From contig JASAND010005711.1 in the NCBI GenBank assembly GCA_030248195.1, forward strand, positions 1 through 64,000: a stretch of 64,000 bases of DNA. The letters run 5' to 3'. The notes under the pieces were generated by a model. It ran no database searches. It saw nothing but the letters and a program-made list of their open reading frames with translations, and was not told the DNA's origin. The DNA is from Trissonchulus latispiculum (lineage: Eukaryota > Nematoda > Enoplea > Enoplida > Ironidae). Each line of letters begins with the position of its first letter. Within the stretch, counting starts at the first letter, position 1. This document shows positions 34,142 to 45,800 of the stretch, piece by piece. Made by a program: the position numbers and the translations under genes.

Positions 34142-37100
34142 ATGAGCGTTAACTTTGACATTGACCCCAGTGATGTTGGACGTGTCATTGGTTAGTCTTG
34201 CTTAACCTCTACTAGACCTTATTTTTTGTTGAGTATAAATTTTACTGAATTTTGATTTTAATTTTTAATGATACAAAATTGTGACTTGTTATTCTGCGGT
34301 CGATGGTCGGATCCCTGATTTTCACAGAGCTGTCTAAGTTCTAACCGTTTCAGCTCTCTATCCTTAACCCTGTTTGATTAATTTTAGGTCGTGGTGGTTC
34401 CACCATTCGTGGGCTGCAGGAGACATTCAACTGTCGTATTCAGGTAAAACACTTGAATGTCGCTGTGTATATATTTTTCCTCACCTTTAGTTCACCGAAT
34501 GCTGAACGGTTAAGTAAGGTATATATGCATGCACGTATAATAGTTTTACCATAGACTTCTTTACTGAGTGAAAATTTCAGCGAGACCCGAGACCAAGGTG
34601 ACGAGACTGAGACTCGCAGCCCCTGGGCTTATTCTATTGGGGGGGGGGTGCCCCATAAACACCCTTCCCCCAAAACAGTGTTCCCCCAAAATCGCCCCCC
34701 CCTCCAATAAAAGGTTTTGGTACCAACTATTGCCCTGAAAATTCGCTCAGAAGGCTAAATTTTCAAAAATTTTCCGGCTTAAGCACTAAATCCGCCTAGG
34801 TTTTGGCGATTACTATAGCAAGGTTAACAAAAAAAATCAAAATTTGGTTTTTTGGCTGGAACTTTCGCAAAACTAAACCAAATCGATTACTTTGAGGACC
34901 CATGGATAGGTCTTGGGCTAAGCTTTAAACCACCCCAGTTTCGCTGCTCTACCACATACCAGTAAGTTTCAGTAGGCGAAAGTTTGTGATTTTTTTTTGT
35001 TAACGGTTTCACAAAAAAATCAGTGGCGGATCGGATCCCAGAGAGCAGCTAGCAATGTTTTCTCATCAGTTTTGGATAGAGCGCATTAAATAACGTATTT
35101 AGAACCCAAAACCACCAACCTGGTGTTCGAACTCGGGCAACTGACAACGCCGAAGTCTTAGTGGTCACTGATGGGCCCCGGCAGGGTCTAGTATGAAGTC
35201 TGGTGGCTATAAAATGCCGTTTTAAAGGCTAAAATGTTGTTTTTTCGTGTTTGTGAGTGATTATAACTTATTTCCAGCCGTTTTGGCAGAGAAACTTAGG
35301 ACTTCGTATGTTGGTAGTATATGACCCACGGTCACGTGACCCCTGCCGGACCCTTCCGGACCCTCCAGGTACCAACTGGGTAGTCAGAAGTGGCTACAAA
35401 CTTGTCCTAGGGGTTTTCTAGTGCGCAGAATTCAAATCTGGCATTAGTTTGTAGGTAACTGTAGTCTACTACTGACTTTTGGAATCACGTTTACCGCCGG
35501 ACGGTTCAGGCCAGGCTGGTTACCAGGTTGGACTTCCAGAAGTGTCAGGCAACCTCAAAAACAACGGCTATAAGGGTTTTCGAGGTCGCTGAGTTCGAAT
35601 TTGGCGTTAGTTTTGCTCTAGCTACTGTTCTGACTTCAGTAACAAAATATGAAAATGATTTTTTATTTGTTAAAATTTTAACAAAAAAATAATCACCCAC
35701 CCCAAGACGGCTCAAAGGTCCGACCGGGAACTTCTATATATGTATCGATAGCGCACAGTCAGGACATGTCATATGTACAGTATGGGTTGTCTAGGGTTTT
35801 CCCTTAGTAAATAGCAGCCGAAATTCGAACTTCGGTCATGAACGTTTTTGAGGTCACTTTTGGGTACCCTCACTTAAAGGTCTGCCCTGAACGCATGGAG
35901 AGGGCCTAGGGGCTCAAACTCACAGGCTGTAATGTCGAGATGTGTGGCTATCACCATGCAAAAAATTGGGTCCCTGCGACTTTCCTGTGAGTCAGGGTGG
36001 GGTGATTTTTTTTGTTAAAATTTCGGGTGATTTTTTTTGTTAACCTTGCTATATAAAAAATAGCGCAATTTTTAGCGTGTTTTTACAAAAATTTTGAAAA
36101 AATTGTCGCCCCCCCCCCAAAAGATGGGTCGCCCCCGAAGACCCCTCAAACAGCCCGCCCCCGCCGCAAGAAAAATTCCCTAGAATAGCCCAGAGCCCTC
36201 TCTAGGGTTGGCTTACCTTAGTTTTTACTTACGTGCCTACTTCTTTCAGTTTTACAGTTTTTGAAGGTTACGGATTTGACATTTTCTCCGGAATTTGATG
36301 TTTTCAAGAAAATTCTGCTCCTAGTCAGTCCAAAACCGAGACTTTTCCGTTTGCGTGGTTAGGTGGTTAGTGGTTAGCGTTAGACCGGCACTCGCAGCCC
36401 TACATTGCGTCTGGTCAACTCTGGTTATCATCCAACCAGGCGGTTGCCATCGTTATAATTTGAATGTTATACGTATATGGCGATTTTTTTATACTTGTAC
36501 ATATTATGCGTAGGATAGGGTCATCAAAACGCGGACCTGCCTAGGAAGGGTCAAATTTTGTAGTTCCATTTTGTTGTGATGTTTTTTAGGTAGCCCGAGA
36601 GCCAGCATCCAACGGCATGGTTCCCATTACAATTACGGGTGATTCGGATTCCTGTGAAAGTGCCGCGGATGCCATTCGTGGTCACATTTCCGGAGATCAG
36701 CCTTTCCAGGCTCAGGACAGTGGCTACTCTCGTGGCGGCGGTGGCTACGGAGGCGGTGGTCGTGGCGGTGGCTATGGGGGCCGCGGGGGCGGAGGTGGAT
36801 TTGGAGGTACGTCACGTGTCATGCGAATGCGAAGGATGATGACGTGTATGTAGTTGCAGAGCGTTTTAGCCGTCTATTTAGTCCTAAGGTGTATATCGGC
36901 CTGGCATTTTCTTAGGCCAGAATGTCAGGGGAAAAGTGTCAGTCGAAAATAAAAACTGCTATTGGTGCTGAGCTTAAAATTGAGCATAAACCTACAGGCT
37001 TAGTTGATCTTCTAACCTGACTGTATTCAGTGATTGAATAACTGAATGATTTGTATGTATCGATATTTATTTTCTTCTTTTTTGATTTTATATTTGTAGG

Positions 37101-37464
37101 CGGTCGTGGAGGTGGTCGCGGAGGGGCATGCCACAACTGCGGTCGCGAGGGCCACTTTGCCCGGGAGTGCCGCTCTGGTGGTGGCGGAGGCGGCGGCGGT
37201 GGATACGGTACGTCACGTGCACGTCCCCCCTTATTTTTTATGCAAATTAACCTATGCTAATTTTAAGCTCTGGAGCTGTCGTCGTTTTATCAGTAGTTAT
37301 ATCGTTAAAGGGCGAGGGGGTATTCACCGAATATAATCCGTCGATGTTGTGATACATCATTTTAGTTTTGAGAAGAGTTTAGAAGGAATATACATATATG
37401 TAGAAGTTTTTATGCTAAGTGGAAGTAGTTGCGTGTTGCTGTTTCAGGTGGTGGCCGCTACTAA
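34142..37464 (+). CDS. KH-RGG-CCHC zinc knuckle RNA-binding protein, copy 2 (148 residues)
   Basis: Exons: 34142-34190, 34388-34443, 36590-36806, 37100-37207, 37448-37464; phases 1, 0, 1, 1 as in the other copies. A 5' UTR acceptor (TATATTTTCAG) ends at 34073. The KH domain (residues 4-72) has GRGG at 17-20. The first intron cuts the codon of Gly17 inside this loop. The RGG/GY-rich linker spans about 84-116, the zinc knuckle [14 protein letters not shown] covers 118-131, and the protein ends GGGRY. It is almost identical to copy 3, differing mainly in the length of the Gly linker and in Asp versus His in the KH region. The upstream leader (GTTTGGTTCGGTTGCTTCAT before the ATG) is also shared with copy 3. 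A probable single-stranded RNA-binding protein, nuclear or cytoplasmic; no localisation signal is obvious. Confidence 0.92.
34623..36193. mobile_element. ~1.57-kb inverted-repeat element in intron 2 of KH copy 2
   Basis: The left end CCTGGGCTTATTCTA and the right end TAGAATAGCCCAG are inverted. AGCCC occurs on both sides and may be a 5-bp target duplication. G-runs lie inside the left end and C-runs inside the right. The interior has reading-frame debris and a tRNA-like stretch (35105-35175). Related CTTATTCTAGGGA ends occur at 53390 and 56415. Confidence 0.6.
35105..35175 (-). repeat. Possible tRNA-derived SINE head
   Basis: On the minus strand CAGTGACCACTAAGACTTCG is followed by GCCCGAGTTCGAACACC. 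The second resembles a pol III B box (GGTTCGANNCC) and the first a weak A box, about 30 bases apart. There is no full cloverleaf and no tail was defined. Confidence 0.35.
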
Positions 37465-38735
37465 GTGTCTATCCTGTACATCAGATCACTATTAAGGTTA
37501 GTTTTGTGCTCTGCTTAGCCTGATGATTGTTTGTAAGAAAAATCGCTGAAAACTAATAGCGTCGGGTTAAAAATCCAGCAAGCTGTAAAAATAGGGCAGT
37601 TGGCAGTTTTTGTCTTACGGGGGACAGATAGAAATTTATTGGGCGTTCCTCGAATGGGGGGAGCCTTCCCCATTGGCATCTTTTTAGGGTTTTGAATGTG
37701 GGGGAGGGGGCGAGGCGAAAAATTAGCTAAAAATTGAGAAATTTTTTGAAAATTTGACCTCAAAAACCTAATTTTTTGACACTTTTGGGCGACCCCCAAA
37801 AAAGTGGGTGGGCTCCGAAAAGTGGGAGGCCCCCATTCCCCCCACTAAAAAAATGCCAGCCCCATGGGGGAAATCTTTCAGATAAAAATGCAAATCTTTC
37901 AGATAAATAGCTTAAATTCTTAACTTCAGATTCCTTTAAAACTTCGTTTTCTCATTTTCATTATTGGTGAGAAAACAAAGGAATGGCAGAAAAGGAATGG
38001 TAGAATTGGTGAGAAAATGAAGGAATGGTAGCTTTTACTTTCAATTTCAGAATTTCCAAAATTCAATAACTGTCAAAACTATGAATATGAAATATTGTTG
38101 ATTTTCTGCCTTGGTCATCACAGGAGTCATGCTTCCCCCAGTGAATTACTACACGTGTATCTGTCATTTCTTGTGTACTTTTTGTTTGCAGGTTTACGGA
38201 TAAAAAATCATATAAAAATGAAGAGCAAGCAACCGTTTGTTGGAACTTATAATTGGCTTGGATTGGATGTTTTTTCAGTTTGTCTTTTGTGTCTTTTATG
38301 TTTTATGCATGCGTTTGAAGACTTGAAAATTCTCAAAAGAAAAGATTATCGTTGTCACTGAGACTATGCAGACTTGTGTTCAATTGTTTTCCACATCTAG
38401 TCTTCAAATGTGTGCGACGCTTAGTAACCAATGTCACTGCTAACATTGTTCTGGGGTCTCAAAATTCGGAGATACACCTCTCTTTTTGGTCGGTGGTTTT
38501 GGAAGAAAATTTTCGTTTGCTTTAATGAATTTTCTTTTGCTTTAATGAATGAAACGCAATCTACGTAGTTGTTGAAAAATTGGCAGAAACAAAGTTGTGA
38601 CCACTAGAGAAGAGCGGTGTAGTCTTCCTTCTTCCATCTTCTTACGTACCTATTTGTCGTATTTTGTTGGATTTACTGTTATGATGAATGTCATTGCTGA
38701 TGCTCATGATGAAGTAAACCTAAAATTTTTGTTTT
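37465..38735 (+). other. 3' UTR of KH copy 2, with an intron
   Basis: The stop exon ends at a donor after 37496 (ATTAAG|GTTAG), 32 bases past the stop. The next exon starts at 38192 (TTTGCAG|GTTTACGGAT). Blocks conserved with copy 3 are GAAGAGCAAGCAACC (~38221), CACTGCTAACATTGTTCTGG (~38431) and the ~65-base block ending at AGTAAA. The intron contains a G/C-run MITE relative at about 37600-37870. Confidence 0.7.
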
Positions 38736-38750
38736 TGTGTTTTGTTTGAG
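38713..38750 (+). terminator. Probable polyadenylation signal (AGTAAA), KH copy 2
   Basis: AGTAAA, a known variant signal, ends the conserved block and is followed by TTTTTGTTTTTGTGTTTTG, a U/GU-rich downstream element. Copy 3 has the same arrangement at 57586. Confidence 0.5.
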
Positions 38751-39478
38751 TGTTTTTTTATTCTTTTTTCTGGATTCAACTCGAGTTAAGTCGAGATTTT
38801 GTGATCTGTGGCTATGATCTATTACGAGATGAGATCAGTTTATTAAGTGGTTCATCTGTAGCTCAGGTGTCAGTCCTGAAGGCTCAGGGTATAGTCCTTT
38901 TCATTTGGAGTCTGTGCAAGCAACTGCTAGTGTTTTTAGAAAATTGAGAAGCCTGTTAGTTTGCAGAAAATGATATTTTAATGAAGATTTACCCCTGACT
39001 AGCATTGTGGACATTGGCCTTGTCGCATCGGTGTAGCCTTGAGTATATACTTGTATACTTCAGGAGGAAAGGAAAACTTGTTCATTGGAATGGTCATCCA
39101 GATCAGATGCTAAACTTTTTAGAAATGTAATTTTATAGGTTTTTCTATTTCAGAACTGGCTTGAGCGATGATTAACCGGTACCAAGGCCGCACCCAGGGG
39201 GGGTGTTTAAGGGGTCTGGACCCCCCCCCCCTTTGGGATGACAAAATGGAACAATTTTGCTCTTTTTATGGCAAAAATTGCTATTTTCAAAAAAATTTCG
39301 CGACTTCAGCGCGATACTTTACTTTTTACAAGAAATAAACGTCCAATGTACTGTTTTTGGGAAAAAATGCAAAAATTCTTCAACTTCTGGGGGGCTCCGC
39401 CCCCCAGACCCCCGTTGCGTTTTACCTTGGACCCTCCCCTTTTCAAAATTCTGGGTGCGGGCCTGACTGGTACGTACT
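38751..39478. other. Intergenic, nothing recognised apart from a G/C-run repeat
   Basis: A G/C-run repeat at about 39183-39470 has inverted GGCCGCACCCAGG and CTGGGTGCGGGCC ends and looks like a ~290-bp hAT-like MITE. The rest shows no gene. Confidence 0.5.
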
Positions 39479-40261
39479 CAAGTAATAAAAATGCTCCTCC
39501 GGAGCATGAAAAAGTAATATGGGTGGTGGTGAGGTTGTAAAATCAAGAGAGAGGACTAGTTTTAAAAATGCTTAATATGGGGGCTAGGTTCAAAAAAAGA
39601 AGAGGACTAGGTTGTGGGCGAATTAATATGGGCACAGCTTCGCCGAGCAACCCATATTCGCGGACTGAAAAAGTTATATACATACGTACGTATTACATAT
39701 GTATATATAATATACCAGTGTTCAGTTTTAGTTACGGTGCGTAAATAGTATACAACTATGATAAACGAGTTTTAGCGGAAGCAAACATTTCCTTCGATAA
39801 ACTTACTATTTACTGTGCATTTTAACCATTGATAAGAAAACTATATTTCAACAATCTCAGGACTCTCTCCGACGATCTTCTATTTCTATTGAACCCTTAG
39901 CGTTACAATCATAGCCTTGGTTCTTTCTAGTGCCGTAGTCCAGCACAACCAAATTAATATATAGTTTACGTATATATAAGCAAGCAACTTGCAGCGATTG
40001 TTTAACTGCTGGAAATGTTATTATTGACTGACAATAATGGCATTGTATATGACAATCGCCATGGCGAAGCGTGAAAGCCCGCGAATATGGGTTGCTCGGC
40101 GAAGCTGTGCCCATATTAATTCGCCCACAACCTAGTCCTCTTCTTTTTTTGAACCTAGCCCCCATATTAAGCATTTTTAAAACTAGTCCTCTCTTGATTT
40201 TACAACCTCACCACCACCCATATTACTTTTTCATGCTCCGGAGGAGCATTTTTATTACTTG
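39479..40261. mobile_element. Foldback element with ~185-bp arms (GGAGCATTTTT family)
   Basis: The left arm 39479-39664 starts CAAGTAATAAAAATGCTCC; the right arm ~40078-40261 is its near-perfect inverse. The arms share AATATGGG and AGGACTAG motifs with the element at 30131. The centre is AT-rich. Confidence 0.85.
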
Positions 40262-40429
40262 TCCTTATGTCATTTTTAAGGATCCCTTTCCAGCAATGCG
40301 GCAATGGATACAAGGAGCTTGAACAGTGCCGTGGGTAGAGCAGAAAAGTGATTATATAAATATATAGTAAAACTGAATTCTCACCTCCGCCCCAAGCTTT
40401 GGCCGCTGCAACCTCTGTTTGTGGGTGGT

Positions 40430-41860
40430 ATAAGGAGAAAACTTTTTCGCCTCGCCAAAGACTTCGACAGTATGCCCATCGTGTTCAGCGACACGGATTT
40501 ACTATATGGGTACCGCCAGAAGGCCGAAAACCGCGTTTTAGGGGGGTTTGACCAGTGGTCAGTAGGCCCCATAGACCGTAGTGACCACTGGTCACTTCCC
40601 ACGATTTCGGCAATATGCCCAATGAAACGAGCGTAGTCGATTTACTCTTGCCCACAACCAAAACGCCGAAAAGCGCTGTTTCAAGGGGTTCGACCACTGG
40701 TCAATAGGCCCCATAGACAGTAGTGACCACTGGTCACTTCCCTCGATTTCGGCGATATGCCCACTGAAACGAGCGTAGTTGATTTACTATATGTGCCCCG
40801 AACCAAAACGCCGAAAATCGCTGTTTCAAGGGGTTCGACCACTGGTCAATAGGCCCCATAGACAGTAGTGACCACTGGTCACTTCCCTCGATTTCGGCGA
40901 TATGCCCACTGAAACGAGCGTAGTCGATTTACTATATGTGCCCCGAACCAAAACGCCGAAAATCGCCGTTTTAAGGGCTTTGACCACTGGTCAATAGGCC
41001 CCATTGACCGTAGTGACCACTGGCCACTTCCCTCGATTTCGGCAATATGCCCAATGAAACGAGCGTAGTCGATTTACTCTTGCCCACAACCAAAACGCCG
41101 AAAAGCGCTGTTTCAAGGGGTTCGACCACTGGTCAATAGGCCCCATAGACAGTAGTGACCACTGGTCACTTCCCTCGATTTCGGCAATATGCCCAATGAA
41201 ACGAGCGTAGTCGATTTACTCTTGCCCACAACCAAAACGCCGAAAAGCGCTGTTTCAAGGGGTTCGACCACTGGTCAGTAGGCCCCATAGACAGTAGTGA
41301 CCACTGGTCACTTCCCTCGATTTCGGCGATATGCCCACTGAAACGAGCGTAGTCGATTTACTATATGTGCCCCGAACCAAAACGCCGAAAATCGCCGTTT
41401 TAATCTTTGACCACTGGTCAATAGGCCCCATTGACCGTAGTGACCACTGGTCACTTCCCTCGATTTCGGCAATATGCCCAATGAAACGAGCGTAGTCGAT
41501 TTACTATATATGCCCCCAACCAAAACGCCGAAAAACGCTATTTAAAGGGGTTTGACCACTGGACAATAGGCTCCATAGACCGTAGTGACCACTGGTCACT
41601 TCCCTCGATTTCGGCAATATGTCCATTGAAACGAGCGTAGTCGATTTACTATATGTGCCCCCAACTAAAACCCCGAAAAATGCTGTTTATAGTGAGTTTT
41701 CCCTACTTTGACCCTGGGCGAGGAACCACGGGAGCCATGCTGACCAGTGGTCACTTCGCGCGGTATCGGCAGTATGCTCATCGTTTTCAGCGACTCCGAT
41801 TTACTATATATGGGTACCACTCCAAGTCCGAAAAACGCCATTTTTAGTGACTTTTAGGCC
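40430..41860. repeat. 142-145-bp satellite array, about nine units
   Basis: GACCACTGGTCAATAGGCCC-type starts occur at 40550 (variant), 40692, 40837, 40982, 41124, 41266, 41409 and 41554, and a diverged unit lies near 41735. Each unit carries the inverted repeat AGTGACCACTGGTCACT and CGATTTCGGC. The outer units are the most diverged, typical of an array homogenised at its centre. Confidence 0.9.
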
Positions 41861-43717
41861 ATTTCTAGTAAAAACAGGTGAAAAATGCAAAGTTTGGGCC
41901 CATCTCCTGAAAGCTACAGAGCGAAATTAAAAATCCCCCTCGTTACTTTGTGCGCATAGTCCGAAATATTCAAATAAAATAAACCAAACCGATCTAGCTG
42001 CTAGCCTGTGAAAAAAGTTGATTTCAACCGAGTGCCAAATTAGCGAAAGCCCGACTTTGGGGCCTTGGCACAGAGCCAAAATTGGCCGAGTGCCAAAATG
42101 ACCTTCGTTTGGTAGCATGGGGGATACTGTCTACCAACATATCATAGTAGCATTGGACCAAAATGCCCACATCGTTCCAACACTACGCTAGAATATGCAC
42201 TTCCAATAAGCGTTATTAACCGAGAAAAAAAAACAACCGCACGGTAACTCTCGCCTAGTGCAACAAGTTCCGAATTTTAACCAAAAGTATGGTGGTACTT
42301 GTAGTACTATATACTCGAGTACTTTACGATGGTAACATTTTTATCCCTCCTCCAGAGGGCCGCGCAGACGCCTTTATACCCATATTATGCAGGGGCGCTA
42401 TCGCGCCCCTACATAATAAAGACCTGGATTCATTAAGCGTGACGCTAGACATGGGAAACTAGTTTTAATGTTGGACAATTTTTCCTTAAATTTTAGCTTC
42501 TTCAGTACTAAACCTGACCTAGAAACTTGACAACGCTGGAAAGATTCGTAGCCCTTCCCTTTGTGGGAAAAGCCAGTGTTTTCCCCACCAGGGCTTATTT
42601 TTTGGTTCTTCAACCGCAATTTTAGTAATAGCAGAAGTGTGCATGTGTGCTTTACAGGAGAAATTGGTTGAGTTGTTAGCCACCAGTCTGGGCCCTGTTG
42701 ACACGCTGCTTTAGCCCGGCCTGGACCCTTCACCTCGCTTCACCACACCGATTCCCGTTCTCTCTAGTTTTGCGCTAGTGTTGTGAGTCGCCGGCCGGCC
42801 GGGTCATAGCTATTCTATTTGTGGTGTATTTGGCAAGCGTACAGTTACCCCAGGATGTGTACAACGTTAAGCCCGGTTCATACTTTTTGTGCTTTGTGCT
42901 TTTGTCCTTTTCTAAAAGTGCTTTGTGCTCACGAGGACGTGTTCATACTTCCCGTGGGGACAGTTAAAGCACAAGTCTAGATTTAGTCACCTGACATACG
43001 TTTTGATTCACCGCTTTCTCCTTTCTATTGGATAATGCCAATAATACTGGAATTTGATTGGCTAAGCACAAAAGCACAACTCAAAATGTTGAGCTCGGCT
43101 CAACATTCGAAAGCACAAAGCACAGAACACATTTTTGGAGTATGAATTAGAAAAGCACAATGCACAAAGCACGTGCTTTTCCAAAAAGTATGAACCGGGA
43201 AGCACAAAGCACACGAAGTATGAACCGGGCTTTAACGGATATCCGGTCGTCCGCCTATTCCAAACTTAACTTCAAGAAACTTTCTAGTTTTATCTATCCT
43301 TCGCTACGCTGTGAATTTCTTTCTATTATGCAGCCAAGCCACAACCTTGGTTTTAAAAGGACATTTTCAAATTTTTGAAATATCTCTGTCAAAAATTCCC
43401 TAATTTTTCAAGACTGCCTGAAATGTACACGGATATCCGGATGTTTTTCTCAAATCTGGTATTATCGTGGAAATTCAGCAGGTGATATTTTGTGTCTAGT
43501 TTCTACGAGGATGTACCGTACCGTTGACCCCTAGAGTGGCCAGAATCAAATTTCAGGAAGAATGCCAAAAAATGTATTAACGAAATCGTGCTAATATGGG
43601 GGAATGCCAAAATTGAATTAACGAAATTGTACTCAGATTTTGTTAATTTAATTTTGGCATTCCCTGAAATTGTTTTCTGTCTACACTCGAGGTCAAGGGT
43701 ACGGGGTACGGTATATC
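41861..43717. other. Intergenic, no gene seen
   Basis: It holds the MITE at 42870-43231, a GC-rich hairpin terminus at about 42375-42425 (inverse of the type at 28868), and CCGGATAT remnants near 43235 and 43430. The remainder is not recognised. Confidence 0.5.
42870..43231. mobile_element. 362-bp MITE with AGCCCGGTTCATAC ends and TTA duplication
   Basis: AGCCCGGTTCATAC at the left and GTATGAACCGGGCT at the right are exact inverses flanked by TTA on both sides. The 3-bp TWA duplication is characteristic of PIF/Harbinger elements. The interior has GTGCTTTGTGCTTTT and its inverse. No ORF. Confidence 0.8.
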
Positions 43718-45594
43718 ATAGGGGTCGCGGCAGCGACCCCTATAATATGTGTGAAAAGTGGCTGGAGACAGTGTAAAATAAGCTGCGCAGAAGCTGCGCA
43801 AAATCCTGCGCAGATCCTGCGCAGATTTCATGCGCAAATTGTAGAGCACATCGAGTTTAGTATGTCTGTGAAGTTTCAGCCCCGTATCACTTACCGTTAA
43901 AAAGTTGCGCCCCGGACCGGTTATGGCGGCGATGTTTTTTTTTTCCGGTTTCTCCTATTTGATGGTTGTATTGTACATAATGTTCGCCGCTTTCACGTGA
44001 TCTGCAGCGGAGGGCCAACCTAAAGGGCTATGGGGTCTAGTAGTACCCTCTAAAGAATTTAAGAATCACAACTTTTTTTGCGCCGCAGCTGCGCCACAGC
44101 GCCGCAGTGGCGCCGCAAAGTCGGCTCATAGCGAAAAGTGACCATTTTTGTGGTCGTCGCTCAGGTCTAACGTTACGAGCTGGACCTGATTTCTTTTTAT
44201 ATTCAGAAATTACATATATTGAACTAACTAACGGTCCAGGTTGCGTTTCTCTATCACTTCCCTAGCGACCACAGTGGCCCGTCAAAAATGGCGAAAATTC
44301 GAAAAATGAAAAATCGAAATTGCTCGCTATCTATTCAACTTCGAAAGCTCAAATCTTCCATACAATGGTTTTCTGGCACGGGGAATCGATTCCCGCAGTC
44401 AGTTTTACCGACAGACCCACCCATCTTGCTGGGCTGGTTCCACTTTGCCGTCGGGAGGGTCAAGTCGGAAACCGCTTCCTGGAGGTCCATAGTAGGCTCG
44501 ACCTGGCCTCTCAAAACTTTGTGTATAGGTGTTTTCTGTTGCGCCCAGCTCATTCCCGGCATCGTTTTTGCCGTCCGACGTACCTATTTTGCTGGGCTGG
44601 TTCCACTTTGCCGTCGGGAGGGTCAAATCGAAAACCACTTCCTGGAGGTCCATAGTAGGCTCTACCTGGCCTCTCAAAACTTTGTCTACAGGGGTTTTCT
44701 GGTGTGCCCAGCTCATTCCCGGTATCCGTTTTGCCGTCCGACGTGCATATATTGCTGGACTGGTTCTACTCTGCCGTTTGACGGGTCAGTCGGGTGGGAG
44801 GGTCAAATGGTCGAAAATAAAATTTTTCAAAAGTGGTCAATTTGGTTCTGCCAGGGCTGAGCAACTTTTGTCATAGATCTGCATGCTCAAAGTGGCTGTA
44901 GAGTGCTGTGGTGGGGGGGGTGGGGACTTAGGCGATTTTGGGTCAAAAATAAAATTTTTCAAAAGTGGTAAAATTTGATATCAAATGAAAGCCCTATGTG
45001 AGCTGAGCAACTTTTGTCATAGAACTGCGCACCCAAAGTGGCTGTAGAGTACTGTGGTGGGGTGGGGTGGGGGACTCGATTTTCGGTCAAAAATGAAATT
45101 TTTCAAAAGTGGTCAAATTTGATATCAAATAAAAGCCCTAAGTGAGCTGAGCAACTTTTGTCATAGAACTGCATGCTCAAAGTGGCTGTAGAGTGCTGTG
45201 GTAGGGTGGGGTGGGGACTTAGGCGATTTTGGGTCCAAAATAAAATTTTTCAAAAGTGGTAAAATTTGATATCAAATGAAAGCCCTAAGTGAGCTGAGCA
45301 ACTTTTGTCATAGAACTGCGTACCCAAAGTGGCTGTAGAGTACTGTGGTGGGGTGGGGTGGGAACTTAGGCGATTTTGGTCAAAAATAAAATTTTTCAAA
45401 AGTGGTCAAATTTGGTACCAAATGAAAGCCCTAAGCGAGCTGAGCAACTTTTGTCATAGAACTGCATGCTCAAAGTGGCTGTAGAGTGCTGTGGTGGGGT
45501 GGGGTGGGGACTTAGGCGATTATAATGGATAGACATAGGCCCAACACACATATATATTATCTCCTTTTGTGCGGAGCATTTTTGTTACTTGTAC
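43718..45594. mobile_element. Composite minisatellite element, copy 3
   Basis: It has the same start hairpin, GCTGCGCAG block, 163-bp units (starts 44428, 44591, 44754) and 147-bp-type units (starts 44828, 44960, 45104, 45251, 45397) as the element at 30966. It ends GGAGCATTTTTGTTACTTG. One 147-bp unit has a ~15-bp deletion. It lies directly upstream of KIAA1143. Confidence 0.8.
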
Positions 45595-45800
45595 GATTTT
45601 ATCCGCGGAAATGATACAGACTGGTAAAACCGCGCAGTTATTTTGGCGTGCCCAAAAAGTGAAATTTTATGCATGGCTTGGAAAAACCTGCGGGTAAACC
45701 ACAAGTTCGATGGGGTTATTTCTCCATTCATTTGTCATTGTATTTATTGCAGTGGGTAGAGCATTGAATCCGTCTATTATTCTGAGATTGGGGATACAGT

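Noticed and set aside
38218..38361. Small ORF starting MKMKSKQPFVGTYNW in the copy 2 3' UTR
   Set aside because: Only the first eight or so residues (MKSKQPFV) are kept in copy 3, where the frame then diverges and stops early; explained by 3' UTR conservation.
38680..38720. ATGATGA...CTGA...ATGATGA in the conserved 3' UTR block, suggestive of a box C/D snoRNA
   Set aside because: No D box at the expected 3' position and no terminal stem; the block lies in a 3' UTR exon ending at a poly(A) signal.
45752..45800. GTGGGTAGAGCATTGAATCC in the KIAA1143 leader, resembling a tRNA D-arm
   Set aside because: No B box follows and the segment sits between a splice acceptor and the start codon; treated as 5' UTR.
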